Made by a program: the position numbers and the translations under genes. Below, piece by piece: positions 17,955 through 26,072 of a stretch of 64,000 nt of DNA. The stretch is taken from the NCBI RefSeq assembly GCF_000060285.1, contig NC_008555.1:2666001-2730000 (forward strand), in the 5' to 3' direction. The number at the start of each line of letters is the position of its first letter. The stretch's first letter is position 1. Origin of the DNA: Listeria welshimeri serovar 6b str. SLCC5334 (GTDB taxonomy: Bacteria; Bacillota; Bacilli; Lactobacillales; Listeriaceae). Below the pieces are notes generated by a model, which was not told where the DNA came from, did not search any database, and worked only from the letters and a program-made list of their open reading frames with translations.

Positions 17955-18797
17955 ATGACACTTTCTTTCTCGGATACATACAAATTGAACAATGGAATTG
18001 AAATGCCTAGACATGGTTTTGGAGTCTACAAGCTCACTGACGAAAAGCGTATGCGTACAGCTTTGGAAACTGCTGTAGACGTTGGATATCGCTTGTTTGA
18101 TACGGCTTCATTTTACCATAATGAAAAAGAACTCGGAGACTTTTTTGCATCAAGTGGCTTAAAACGTGACGAGTTTTTTGTAACGACAAAAATGTGGAAT
18201 ACGGAGCAAGGCTACGACGAGACGCTTCGTGCTTTTGAAAAATCTCAGAAGAAACTACAACTAGATCAAATTGATTTATATTTAGTTCATTGGCCTAAAC
18301 AAGATACATTTTTTGAAACATGGCGAGCTGTGGAAAAACTATATGATGAAGGGCTTGTTCGCGCTATCGGAGTAAGTAATTTTGAAGCGCATCACTTGGA
18401 TCGTCTTCGCACAAGCGCAAATGTTCTTCCAGTGGTTGATCAACTTGAAACGCATCCGCACTTTCCAAACCGTTTATTGCATCGTTACTTAGAAGAGTTA
18501 CATATTGTTCACCAAGCGTGGAGCCCACTCGGTCGCGGCGGAGTACTAGAAGAGCAAATTCTTATTGACTTAGCAAAAAAACACGGAAAATCGCCTGCAC
18601 AAATTGTTCTTCGTTGGCATTTGCAAAACAATATCTCGATTATTCCAAAATCTGAAACACCTTCCAGAATCAAAGAAAATGCAGCAATTTATGATTTTGA
18701 ATTAACAGAAGCGGATATGCATCAAGTTGACCGCTTAAATAATGGCGAACGCGTTAGCCACGCCCCAGACGTAATGTACGTCCGCTCTGAAATTTAA
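17955..18797 (+). CDS. Aldo/keto reductase
   Basis: The 280-aa NADPH-dependent oxidoreductase of the AKR superfamily has the catalytic tetrad in place: Asp and Tyr in LFDTASFYHNE, Lys in VTTKMWN, and His in YLVHWPK. GVSNF and the cofactor loop IIPKSETPSRIKEN follow. Firmicute relatives reduce methylglyoxal, glyoxal or other carbonyls; the physiological substrate is not clear. The ATG follows AGGAGG. It is a single gene with a terminator shared with the convergent yaaL. Confidence 0.93.
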   Translation: MTLSFSDTYKLNNGIEMPRHGFGVYKLTDEKRMRTALETAVDVGYRLFDTASFYHNEKELGDFFASSGLKRDEFFVTTKMWNTEQGYDETLRAFEKSQKKLQLDQIDLYLVHWPKQDTFFETWRAVEKLYDEGLVRAIGVSNFEAHHLDRLRTSANVLPVVDQLETHPHFPNRLLHRYLEELHIVHQAWSPLGRGGVLEEQILIDLAKKHGKSPAQIVLRWHLQNNISIIPKSETPSRIKENAAIYDFELTEADMHQVDRLNNGERVSHAPDVMYVRSEI

Positions 18798-18805
18798 AAT
18801 AAAAA

Positions 18806-18838
18806 ATCTACTATTCCGAAATGGTTTAGTAGATTTTT
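18806..18838. terminator. Bidirectional terminator between the aldo/keto reductase gene and yaaL
   Basis: AAAAAATCTACTA pairs with TAGTAGATTTTTT around a 13-nt loop. Confidence 0.88.
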
Positions 18839-18841
18839 TAT

Positions 18842-19084
18842 TTATTTCTTTAATTGTCTTGTTCTAGCTTCTTTAAAAAGATAAAAATAGCGCGCTTCGG
18901 CCTTTTTCTCTTCATATTCTAAATTAGGGTCATACTCAAAACTTTTTCGCAACAAAACTTTCTGCTTATGCCAATTTTCTTGCGTGACGTCAATTAACTC
19001 CATCAAATAAGCATCATAGGATTTGTGCAATTTACCAATTTTTTTATTCTTTTTCCGACCAAACTTATTACTTCTGGACTCCAT
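18842..19084 (-). CDS. yaaL: YaaL family protein (DUF2508)
   Basis: This short 80-aa basic protein belongs to the YaaL/DUF2508 family found directly after recR in Bacilli. The function is unknown. It starts with ATG behind CGAGGTG, 14 nt after recR, so the two are co-transcribed. In B. subtilis bofA follows yaaL; here a terminator follows instead, as expected in a non-sporulating genus. Confidence 0.85.
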   Translation of the reverse strand: MESRSNKFGRKKNKKIGKLHKSYDAYLMELIDVTQENWHKQKVLLRKSFEYDPNLEYEEKKAEARYFYLFKEARTRQLKK

Positions 19085-19098
19085 TTTATCACCTCGGT

Positions 19099-19695
19099 TT
19101 AGACTTCTCTTCGCCCTTCCATAGCTTTAGACAGCGTGACTTCATCTGCGTATTCAAGATCTCCGCCCACTGGAAGACCGTGCGCAATTCGAGTTACTTT
19201 GATCCCTGAAGGTCTTAAGAGTCTTGAAATATACATCGCTGTGGCTTCACCTTCAACATTAGGATTCGTTGCTAAAATAACTTCTTCAATCGTGTCATCT
19301 TGCAAACGTTTAAGCAAATCCGGTATATTAATATCTTCAGGTCCAATCCCATCCATTGGTGAAATCGTTCCATGAAGAACATGATATAAGCCATGAAAAT
19401 CACGCATTTTTTCCATTGCAATAACATCTTTAGATTCTTGCACCACACAAATAACACTTCGATCACGAGAAGTATCTGAACAAATATAACATGGGTCCTT
19501 ATCTGTAATGTGTCCACAAACGGAACAAAAGCTTAGATTTCTTTTTGCATCTACAAGCGCTTTAGCAAAGTCTAAAACATCATCTTCTTTCATATCTAAC
19601 ACATAAAAAGCCAACCTTGCTGCGGATTTAGGTCCAATTCCAGGTAATTTCATAAAACTATCCATTAATTTCGTTATCGGCTCAGGATAATGCAT
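19099..19695 (-). CDS. recR: Recombination mediator RecR
   Basis: The 198-aa RecR works with RecF and RecO to load RecA at gaps. It shows the helix-hairpin-helix [16 protein letters not shown], a Cys4 zinc site (C57, C60, C69, C72 in CSVCG and CYICSD) and a Toprim domain ([23 protein letters not shown]). The ATG at 19695 with AGAGGAAG upstream gives the standard length; the extra eight codons of the longer frame are not needed. It lies downstream of dnaX and ebfC, the usual order. Confidence 0.97.
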   Translation of the reverse strand: MHYPEPITKLMDSFMKLPGIGPKSAARLAFYVLDMKEDDVLDFAKALVDAKRNLSFCSVCGHITDKDPCYICSDTSRDRSVICVVQESKDVIAMEKMRDFHGLYHVLHGTISPMDGIGPEDINIPDLLKRLQDDTIEEVILATNPNVEGEATAMYISRLLRPSGIKVTRIAHGLPVGGDLEYADEVTLSKAMEGRREV

Positions 19696-19728
19696 ATCTC
19701 GTCTTCCTCTCACCTTCAAATTACATAA

Positions 19729-19744
19729 TGTTTCACGTGAAACA
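19729..19744. promoter_or_regulatory. parS site (ParB/Spo0J binding), perfect match
   Basis: TGTTTCACGTGAAACA is the exact 16-nt consensus parS palindrome of Firmicutes, lying in the gap between ebfC and recR. ParB loads here to organise origin segregation and recruit SMC. Confidence 0.95.
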
Positions 19745-19756
19745 TTCTATTTAAAA

Positions 19757-19795
19757 ACAGTTGAGACTCTTGTATATAATCCAAGAGTCTCAAAC
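19757..19795 (-). terminator. Hairpin terminator after ebfC
   Basis: GTTGAGACTCTTG pairs with CAAGAGTCTCAA; on the minus strand it is followed by CTGTTTTTAAA. It may terminate only part of the transcripts, because recR follows on the same strand. Confidence 0.65.
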
Positions 19796-19804
19796 TAAAC
19801 AATA

Positions 19805-20122
19805 TTACATTCCGGGAAGATTTAATCCTTGTGTAAATTTGCCCATTGTTTGTGAAGTAGTATCTTCAATTTGTTTTAATACATCATTTGTTGCTGCAAG
19901 GACTAAATCTTGTAGCATTTCGATATCTTCTGGATCAACAACTTCTTCATTTATAACAACATCTGTAATGACACGTTTACCAGTAGCTTTTACGGTAACC
20001 ATTCCGCCACCAGCTGTTCCAGTAAATTCTTGAACTTCTAAATCAGCTTGAGCTTTCGCCATTTCCTTTTGCATTTTTTGCATTTGTTTCATCATACCTT
20101 GCATATTTCCCATTCCACGCAT
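19805..20122 (-). CDS. ebfC: YbaB/EbfC family nucleoid-associated protein
   Basis: The 105-aa DNA-binding protein belongs to the YbaB/EbfC family (B. subtilis YaaK), encoded between dnaX and recR in most bacteria. It is Met/Gln-rich at the N-terminus ([20 protein letters not shown]), then shows [17 protein letters not shown] and the acidic [14 protein letters not shown] region. Members form dimers that bind DNA with little sequence preference. It follows dnaX by 29 nt. Confidence 0.95.
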
Positions 20123-20151
20123 GAATAATCTCCTCTTTCTTCTATTGTTTT

Positions 20152-21891
20152 TTAATCTTTAATTTCAAGCAAATCTTCGCCAACGAGTTTCGCCGCCTCT
20201 GCTACAAAAGGATCTTCCGCTGGTTTTCTAGCTTCTGGTCCCGAACTTTCCTCCGCGTCTCCATCGCTACCATGACTATGAAGAAAATTTTCTCTTACTT
20301 CAGCCCATTGATCTTCCGGGATTCCAATAAAAGTATAATTCACTTGTGTAAGTCGTGCAATACTCGATGTAATGGTTTCGACAAAGTTGGGATTATCCAT
20401 TGCCATTTGACAGTGAATCTCATGCTTAAATTTTAACACAAAAGTATCCTCAGATGCAGCTACAGGTTCTGCGTCATTTAAAAGAGCTGCTTGAGACGCC
20501 ATCAACATTGACAGCAACTCACCCCAACAGCCACGGATTAACTGTAAATTCTCTTTCTTAGCCTGACCCAGTACATGATTAATTTTACCAATAGGTGCTT
20601 TAAATTGCTTACCATTGTTTATTGCTTTTTTAGAACCGCCACGATTTTGTGCTGGCTTTTCAGCTGGTGCTGCCCCGGCTCCATTTGCAACTTGTTTTTT
20701 TAGAGCCTGAAGTTCTTGATGCATTTGTTCCATTTGGCGTTTTAAATCAGCAAAGTCACTTCCAGAAGCCGCATCTGTCGGCACATTCCCGCCACTTACT
20801 GCTGATTGACCAGCTTGCGTTAACTGTACAAGTGCAACTTCGACATAAATACCTGGATGATTCGAGAAACGCATTTGTTGTTGAGCCGTATTTAAAATTT
20901 TAACGAACTCATACACTTTAAGCGAATCCGCTCTTTTTGCCAAAGCAACAAAATCATCATCAATTAAAGCTCGTTCTAGCGTTTCTTCCAGATTCGGCGC
21001 TTTTTGATAAAGCAGCACATCTCTAAAGAATACAAGCAAATCTTCCACCAGACGAACTGGATCTTTCCCTTCTGCAAGTAAAGCTGTAAGTGTTGAAATA
21101 GCTTCTGCCGCATCACCGTCAAATGCTGCACTTACTAGTTTTGTAAGCAGGTTTTGAGCAACAGATCCAGTGATTTCCAGCGCATCTTCCACTGTAACTT
21201 CTTCTGAGCCGTAAGAAATAACCTGATCAAGCAAACTAAGTGCATCACGCATTCCACCTTCAGCCGCACGGGCTACTATCATTAGTGCTTTTTCATCATA
21301 AGGAATTTTTTCCTCTTCCAAAATAAATTTCAAACGTCCAATAATATCTTGGGTCGTGATTCGTTTAAAATCAAAGCGTTGTACCCGTGAAATAATTGTT
21401 AATGGTAGTTTATGTGGTTCTGTTGTTGCCAAAATAAAAATGACATGTTTCGGCGGTTCTTCTAGCGTTTTTAGTAGCGCATTAAACGCTCCCGTCGACA
21501 ACATATGCACTTCATCAATAATATATACTTTATATTTCGCCACAGTTGGCGCATATTTTACTTTTTCCCGGATATCCCTAATTTCTTCAACACCATTATT
21601 ACTGGCAGCATCGATTTCAAGAACATCTGGTATAGACCCATCCGTCGTCCCTTTGCAAATCTCACATTCATTACAAGGCTCCCCGTCATGGCCGTGTTCA
21701 CAGTTGATAGCCTTCGCAAAAATCTTCGCCGCGCTCGTCTTCCCAGTCCCACGAGGCCCCGAAAACAAATAAGCGTGCGATGTTTTATTTTGCACAATGG
21801 CATTTTTAAGCGTTTTCGTCACATGTTCCTGCCCAACAACATCCTGAAACGACTGCGGCCGAAAAACCCGATACAAAGCCTGATACGCCAT
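20152..21891 (-). CDS. dnaX: DNA polymerase III subunits gamma and tau
   Basis: The 579-aa clamp-loader ATPase has Walker [13 protein letters not shown] near residue 45, four cysteines of a zinc module in [17 protein letters not shown], Walker B IDEVHML, and sensor/SRC regions ([19 protein letters not shown]). Domain III and a tau-specific C-terminal domain follow a linker rich in Ala, Gln and Lys. The ATG at 21891 has GAAGGAG upstream and matches the universal N-terminus [14 protein letters not shown] good promoter lies at 21931-21959. I saw no obvious slippery frameshift site for a shorter gamma form. Confidence 0.97.
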
Positions 21892-21930
21892 CTGCCACTC
21901 TCCTTCACCTAAAACCATTTTAGTAGTCTT

Positions 21931-21959
21931 ATTATAACGTATTGTTGAAGAAGTTTCAA
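21931..21959 (-). promoter_or_regulatory. Promoter of dnaX
   Basis: The minus strand reads TTGAAA (21954-21959), a 17-nt spacer and TATAAT (21931-21936), about 40 nt before the ATG. The -35 lies inside the first unit of a 77-bp tandem repeat. Confidence 0.75.
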
Positions 21960-22120
21960 AACGTTGTTTGTTTTGATTTACTTCTTCAATATAAATCTGA
22001 GCACAGCGATGATTTAATCCTTAACCGAAGTTTCAAAATGTACTTTATTTTGATTTACTTCTTCAATATAAATCTTAGCAAAGCGATGATTTAATCCTTA
22101 ACAGAACTTTCAAAACGCTC
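21950..22120. repeat. 77-bp imperfect tandem repeat upstream of dnaX
   Basis: Unit 1 spans 21950-22026, unit 2 spans 22027-22103 and a partial third unit starts at 22104 (GAACTTTCAAAACG). The units differ at about eight positions. Each holds GATTTACTTCTTCAATATAA and AGCGATGATTTAATCCTTAA. On the minus strand each unit carries TTTTGAAACTTC; in unit 1 this supplies the dnaX -35. The rest of the 21892-22245 gap holds the dnaX promoter and the terminator at 22207-22240. Confidence 0.85.
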
Positions 22121-22206
22121 TGAGTCGGGCTAGCTTCAAAAAAAAACAATAATCAAAACCATCTTAAGTCAAACAGTCTTAAAATCCAACCCAAAACCCC
22201 AAACCA

Positions 22207-22240
22207 AAAAAGAACCAGACCTTCGAAAAAGCCCGATTCC
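22207..22240 (-). terminator. Terminator of the PTS EIIC operon
   Basis: On the minus strand GAATCGGGC pairs (with some G-U) with GGTCTGGTTC, followed by TTTTTT. Confidence 0.75.
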
Positions 22241-22245
22241 AAACC

Positions 22246-22710
22246 TTATTGTTCACTTTTAGCAGCTAATTTCTCTTGTTTCTTCTTACTCTCATTAATA
22301 ACGGAAAGCTCAATTGATTTAAGCAAGTTTTTCACGCGTTTTTTTCGGAAGAAGCCAAACATAAAACCAACAATAATATTATTCATTTTATTCATTGCTT
22401 TTTCTGTTTCAATTAATTCGTTATATGTCACTTCGCAAGTTGTTTCGCTAGTAGCTTTTATTGTATAAGTCGTTGTATGTGTATTTACTCGGCTACTTGT
22501 TTCAAATTGATACAAATCATAAGGAGTTACTTTTACAATTTTTGTAGTAGCAAGTGCGCCGTTAGACATTGTCCGTTGGTACTTATATCCCTCTAATTTC
22601 CGCATTTGAATTGTTTTACCAGTGGCATTTTTCACATCATAGATTGCTGAGCTGACAAGTGTATCAAAGCATTCTTTTTGAGAAATATATAATTTCTGTG
22701 TGACATTCAC
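22246..22710 (-). CDS. DUF3284-like protein of the PTS operon
   Basis: This 154-aa protein resembles the DUF3284 family, whose genes often sit beside cellobiose/lichenan PTS genes. It has an N-terminal START-like beta-rich region (TGKTIQMRKLEGYKYQRT, then TYTIKATSETTCEVTYNELI) and a basic C-terminus with a short hydrophobic patch (IIVGFMFGFFRKKRVKNLL). The function is unknown. It is the last gene of the operon, 17 nt after the preceding small gene, with a terminator beyond. Confidence 0.7.
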   Translation of the reverse strand: MNVTQKLYISQKECFDTLVSSAIYDVKNATGKTIQMRKLEGYKYQRTMSNGALATTKIVKVTPYDLYQFETSSRVNTHTTTYTIKATSETTCEVTYNELIETEKAMNKMNNIIVGFMFGFFRKKRVKNLLKSIELSVINESKKKQEKLAAKSEQ

Positions 22711-22727
22711 TTTTCAATCGACTCCTT

Positions 22728-22916
22728 CTAATTCTTTTCTTTCTTATCTTTACGGATTTTTAGCACGATGAATACACAGCCAATTAAAACAACCGCAAGT
22801 CCTGTAACTAGAAGAGGTACACTAGCCATTCCATCTTTTCCATAAGAAGGACTAAACATAATAATAATAAGACCTATACTAATAATAAATAGTGCATTAA
22901 CAATTTTCATTTTCAA
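22728..22916 (-). CDS. Small membrane protein with two transmembrane helices
   Basis: The 62-aa protein has two hydrophobic helices at about residues 5-22 and 30-51 and a Lys-rich C-terminus (IRKDKKEKN). No family recognised. Its ATG overlaps the stop of the upstream gene by 4 nt (ATGA), so it is translationally coupled in the PTS operon. Confidence 0.7.
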   Translation of the reverse strand: MKMKIVNALFIISIGLIIIMFSPSYGKDGMASVPLLVTGLAVVLIGCVFIVLKIRKDKKEKN

Positions 22917-23134
22917 CCCACACTAACTTGGAAATAGAGTACAGAACCTATTTCTGTTGCTTTAATTGTTTCTTTGGCGATTTTTGCTGCTTTTTCTTCG
23001 TCTTCAATGTTTGTTTCAAAAGTAAGTTTCATACCTTGTTCAGCAATTTTTTTAAAAGTTACACCGTCTTTATCGTATGTTTCAAGTAATTCAGTAATAT
23101 AATCACGTTTCATTGGACAATTAAGAATAATCAT
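22913..23134 (-). CDS. Small soluble protein of the PTS operon
   Basis: The 73-aa protein reads as an alternating alpha/beta fold with a Lys/Glu-rich helix (NIEDEEKAAKIAKETIKATE). No family is recognised with confidence. The ATG has AAGGAGG 8 nt upstream. It lies between the EIIC gene and a coupled membrane-protein gene. A stable hairpin separates it from the EIIC gene. Confidence 0.7.
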   Translation of the reverse strand: MIILNCPMKRDYITELLETYDKDGVTFKKIAEQGMKLTFETNIEDEEKAAKIAKETIKATEIGSVLYFQVSVG

Positions 23135-23221
23135 TTAAAAAAACCTCCTTTTCTATAGTTTAACTTTATATTTCGCTTCTTGCAATGAATAAAAATGGCG
23201 CAGGACTACCTACATGATATA

Positions 23222-23254
23222 CTGGCTAGGCACAAATTAGCTGCTCCTAGCCAG
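23222..23254 (-). promoter_or_regulatory. Intercistronic hairpin after the EIIC gene
   Basis: CTGGCTAGG and CCTAGCCAG form a perfect 9-bp stem with a 15-nt loop. No U tract follows on either strand, so it is more likely an mRNA stability or processing element than a terminator. Confidence 0.55.
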
Positions 23255-23268
23255 AAACTTATTATTTT

Positions 23269-24633
23269 CTAAGCTTTCATCTCTTCTTCTGGTACACCAA
23301 CGCGATTTGCGGTAATAACAAATGGTACCCAAATCAAGAATGCGATGACCATATTTATGAGTGAAATTACTGGCGCCATCCAATCTCCTCCAGTTGCTAA
23401 GAAGGAATTCAGAAGTGGCGGCATTACCCAAACTACTGCAATTTTAACTGGACCAACAAGCCCTAGTGTTGTTGCAAAGTAAGCGATTGTTACCATTACC
23501 ATTGGTGCGATAAGGAATGGTATTAAGTAGATGGTATTTAATACAATCGGTAAACCAAACATGATTGGTTCGTTAATATTAAATATACCTGGTGCAAGAG
23601 ACAATTTCGCAACTGTTCGTGCATCCGCTCGTTTCGAGAACATTAGTAAAGCGATAATTAATACAAGTGTACCGCCTGATCCACCCATCCATACATACGC
23701 ATCAAACGAACCACGTACCCATTCGAATGGTAATTTAGCGCCTTCTTGTGCCGCACTAATGTTTTGTAGTTGTGCTGTCCCCCAAAGTGATTCTAAAACC
23801 GGTGCAAGAACGTTTGGACCATGAATCCCGAAGAACCATAGTAGTTGTACTAAGAAAGTAACTAGTAAAACAGCTCCATACCCTTGCGATAGTGACAATA
23901 ACGGCTCTTGAATTGTTTTGGAAATCCAAGTAATAACGTCCATATTAGTGATTTTGAAGAATGCCCAGTCAATAATACCAACAACATAAAGTGCAACTAG
24001 TGCAGGAATAATCGCCGCAAAAGCTTTACTTACAGCTGGTGGAACAGAATCTGGCATTTTAATAATAATATTTCTGCGCATTAATTTCGCATAAATAATA
24101 GTTGATATAAAACCGAAAATCATTGCAGTAAACAATCCGGTACCATTTACTTGACTAAGATTAAAGAATCCATAAATCCCAGCAAATTCTTTTGGTAAAG
24201 TATTGACATCAAAATTAGCATTAGAAGCCGCAATTGCAGCTTTTACTGCATCTAAGCTTACAGTAACAGTTAAGTTCATAACAAAAGCAGCAAGAGATAC
24301 TAGCCCCCCAGCTAAGCGATCCACTTCATACGCCTTTGATAAATTATAACCTAGTGAAAAAGCAAAAATAATTGAAACAATTGCTAACGTCCCATTGTAT
24401 ACATATCCATTAATCTCGATAAGTGGTTGCATTGCTGCCACGAACCCTGTCCATCCCCAGTCAGTTGGAAAATCCCTAAAAAACGCATTTAAAAGTACTG
24501 CAATCGATCCAGCCATTGTAATTGGCATTGTTGAAATAAAAGCATCACGCAATGCAACCAAATGTTTTTGTGAACCAATTTTAGCTGCTACAGGCACAAA
24601 ATACTTTTCTAAAAATGCTGTTAATCCATTCAT
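23269..24633 (-). CDS. PTS EIIC component, cellobiose/lactose family
   Basis: The 454-aa polytopic membrane permease belongs to the PTS lactose-cellobiose-diacetylchitobiose family. Motifs include the N-terminal FLEKYFVPVAAKIGSQKHL, LWFFGIHGPNVLAPVL, and GIFNINEPIMFGLPIVLN with the conserved NEP-type substrate-site Glu. It has about ten hydrophobic segments. The gene lies alone, without EIIA or EIIB, so it must borrow those from another locus. A sigma-54 promoter and inverted repeats upstream point to a LevR/CelR-type activator. It corresponds to EGD-e lmo2708 as I recall. Confidence 0.92.
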   Translation of the reverse strand: MNGLTAFLEKYFVPVAAKIGSQKHLVALRDAFISTMPITMAGSIAVLLNAFFRDFPTDWGWTGFVAAMQPLIEINGYVYNGTLAIVSIIFAFSLGYNLSKAYEVDRLAGGLVSLAAFVMNLTVTVSLDAVKAAIAASNANFDVNTLPKEFAGIYGFFNLSQVNGTGLFTAMIFGFISTIIYAKLMRRNIIIKMPDSVPPAVSKAFAAIIPALVALYVVGIIDWAFFKITNMDVITWISKTIQEPLLSLSQGYGAVLLVTFLVQLLWFFGIHGPNVLAPVLESLWGTAQLQNISAAQEGAKLPFEWVRGSFDAYVWMGGSGGTLVLIIALLMFSKRADARTVAKLSLAPGIFNINEPIMFGLPIVLNTIYLIPFLIAPMVMVTIAYFATTLGLVGPVKIAVVWVMPPLLNSFLATGGDWMAPVISLINMVIAFLIWVPFVITANRVGVPEEEMKA

Positions 24634-24862
24634 ATTTTATCCTCCCATGAACCTTTTTTTATTTAGCGCTCATCTCTTTAAACAAAATATAATTTTTATG
24701 TATACATCCCTTTAAGTTTGTCAGCTATATCTGTTTACTTTGTTCTAGCAATCCCCATTACCAAAACAAACCAGATGGAATCTCTGTACCGCCTCGTGAA
24801 ATAATGGGAGTCCTCCTCTCCGCTTCATGATAAGGCTTACATTTAGACTCGTATTATTCTAT

Positions 24863-24879
24863 TGCAATTTTCGTGCCAA
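24863..24879 (-). promoter_or_regulatory. Sigma-54 (RpoN) promoter of the PTS EIIC operon
   Basis: The minus strand reads TTGGCACGAAAATTGCA, with GG (24877-24876) and GC (24865-24864) separated by exactly 10 nt, matching the -24/-12 consensus. It overlaps a possible sigma-A pair (TTGGCA, 17 nt, TAATAC). Transcription would begin near 24851, leaving a leader of about 220 nt before the gene. Confidence 0.8.
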
Positions 24880-24941
24880 GTCCTATAACGTAAGAAAAGA
24901 TACTCTTACAGCTTGTATTCGTTATCTTTCTTATTGTTAAA

Positions 24942-25000
24942 TGTGACTTACACACATAATGAAAAAAACTGTGTAAGTAAGCGCTAACATTACACAGTTC
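24942..25000. promoter_or_regulatory. Overlapping inverted repeats, candidate activator (enhancer) sites
   Basis: ACTTACACA at 24947-24955 faces TGTGTAAGT at 24970-24978, and AACTGTGTAA at 24968-24977 faces TTACACAGTT at 24990-24999. They lie about 70-130 nt upstream of the sigma-54 promoter, the normal place for a LevR/CelR-type activator. The centre GTAAGCGCTAAC also looks loosely like a cre site. On the minus strand the second pair is followed by a T run, so it could be a terminator instead. The rest of the 24634-25077 gap is the EIIC leader. Confidence 0.5.
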
Positions 25001-25030
25001 CGTATAATTTAATGAATGCTTATTTTGTGT

Positions 25031-25036
25031 TATAAT
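25031..25036 (+). promoter_or_regulatory. Extended -10 promoter of the 51-aa ORF
   Basis: TATAAT is preceded by TGT, giving an extended -10. It lies 42 nt before the GTG start. Confidence 0.5.
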
Positions 25037-25077
25037 GAACATAAGCTAAGTAATACCAACAAGTCGAGGTGATAAAA

Positions 25078-25233
25078 GTGGCAGTAAAGCGAGATATGCC
25101 TGAAGAATCGAAAAATAGTAAAGTCGTGAAAAAAGAGCATTTTTCGATTGTATTTCCAGATGATATAAAAGAGCCTTCCGATAAAGATGAGCAAAAGAAA
25201 AAAACAATAGACACCAAAAAAGACAATGACTAA
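25078..25233 (+). CDS. Small highly charged protein (51 aa)
   Basis: The reading frame starts at GTG behind GAGGTG with 6-nt spacing, and encodes a Lys/Glu/Asp-rich peptide (VAVKRDMPEESKNSKVVKKE, then FSIVFPDDIKEPSDKDEQ). An extended -10 promoter precedes it and a terminator follows. No family recognised. The lack of hydrophobic segments suggests a soluble or intrinsically disordered protein. The ORF on the opposite strand has no ribosome site. Confidence 0.6.
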   Translation: MAVKRDMPEESKNSKVVKKEHFSIVFPDDIKEPSDKDEQKKKTIDTKKDND

Positions 25234-25247
25234 TTTGTTTGTATACA

Positions 25248-25282
25248 GAAAAAGAACAGCTACTCTGGGCTGCTCTTTTTTA
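25248..25282. terminator. Bidirectional terminator between two convergent genes
   Basis: AAAAAGAACAGC pairs with GCTGCTCTTTTTT. It serves the 51-aa ORF and the opposite membrane-anchored protein gene. Confidence 0.85.
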
Positions 25283-25921
25283 TTTAATAGAGAAAATCAC
25301 CATTTTTTTATTATCATCCATTCGTACTTTTACGTCCATACCAAGTTTATCCTTGAATAACGCTGTAATATCTAGGTAATCGTCATAACTACCGATATCA
25401 CTCTTTTCATAGCCTTGTAAAATTGTGGGTTTAATACGTACAATGTAGTCATCCGTTGAGGTTTCTTCGGGATTGTAGGAATAGATTTTCTTTCCATTTT
25501 TATCGAAAAAGTCATAAGTTGCATAGGATTCATCGTTTGTTATATAGACATCTTTTTGCGTAACATAAGCATTATCGGCAACACTATAATCAATAAGTCC
25601 AGAATAATATTTATTTCTAGAAGGTTCGTTGATTTCATATTGTTTATAGGCAAGACGGAATAAATAATCGATGTTGTAATAGCTGTTTACTCGAAAATAA
25701 AGATGCTTATCTGCAGATTTTTTATCTACACCAATATCTGTTGTACTAATAGGGAAAACTTCGTATAATTTACCATCTATTTCATAGGCTACATCATATT
25801 TATCAAATACTTCTTGGCGCTGAAAAAAACCAAACATAATTGCTAAAATAACAATAATTCCTATTAAAATTGCGATAATTAGAGCTGGCAGCCATTTCTT
25901 TTTTGATTTTAATTGTGGCAT
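25280..25921 (-). CDS. Membrane-anchored protein of unknown function
   Basis: This 213-aa protein has one N-terminal transmembrane helix (about residues 11-32, ALIIAILIGIIVILAIMFGF) after a basic stretch, and a Tyr/Asp-rich extracytoplasmic domain. No family is recognised. I chose the ATG at 25921 because AAAGGA lies 8 nt before it; an ATG three codons upstream overlaps that ribosome site. It lies upstream of the terminator shared with the 51-aa ORF. Confidence 0.7.
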   Translation of the reverse strand: MPQLKSKKKWLPALIIAILIGIIVILAIMFGFFQRQEVFDKYDVAYEIDGKLYEVFPISTTDIGVDKKSADKHLYFRVNSYYNIDYLFRLAYKQYEINEPSRNKYYSGLIDYSVADNAYVTQKDVYITNDESYATYDFFDKNGKKIYSYNPEETSTDDYIVRIKPTILQGYEKSDIGSYDDYLDITALFKDKLGMDVKVRMDDNKKMVIFSIK

Positions 25922-26022
25922 TCTTTTCATCCTTTGTCATGAATTGCTTTACTAATCTATATTGTACCAGTTTACAATGTATTATACATTATTTTTCTAA
26001 GATTAGAAGTTGATTTGTAGAA

Positions 26023-26057
26023 AAAAGACTATTCCGCGTTAAGCAAAATAGTCTTTT
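26023..26057 (-). terminator. Terminator downstream of the SRP RNA
   Basis: AAAAGACTATT and AATAGTCTTTTTT form the stem, with a U run on the minus strand. Confidence 0.8.
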
Positions 26058-26072
26058 AATATATTTAAAATT

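Noticed and set aside
19757-19795. Strong hairpin between ebfC and recR as a CRISPR-like or tRNA-like element
   Set aside because: It is a single inverted repeat with a short T run on the minus strand; a terminator or attenuator explains it.
21356-21912. Plus-strand ORFs of 135-138 codons opposite dnaX
   Set aside because: They arise from the codon pattern of dnaX on the other strand; no start signals.
24962-24999. The inverted repeat near 24968-24999 as an sRNA terminator on the minus strand
   Set aside because: A T run does follow, but I see no clear promoter for a short RNA upstream, and the interleaved repeats fit an activator site better. I keep it as an alternative only.
24854-25226. 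Two minus-strand ORFs (62 and 68 codons) opposite the 51-aa gene and the activator region
   Set aside because: They have no ribosome site and cover the inverted repeats and the antisense of a better-supported small gene.
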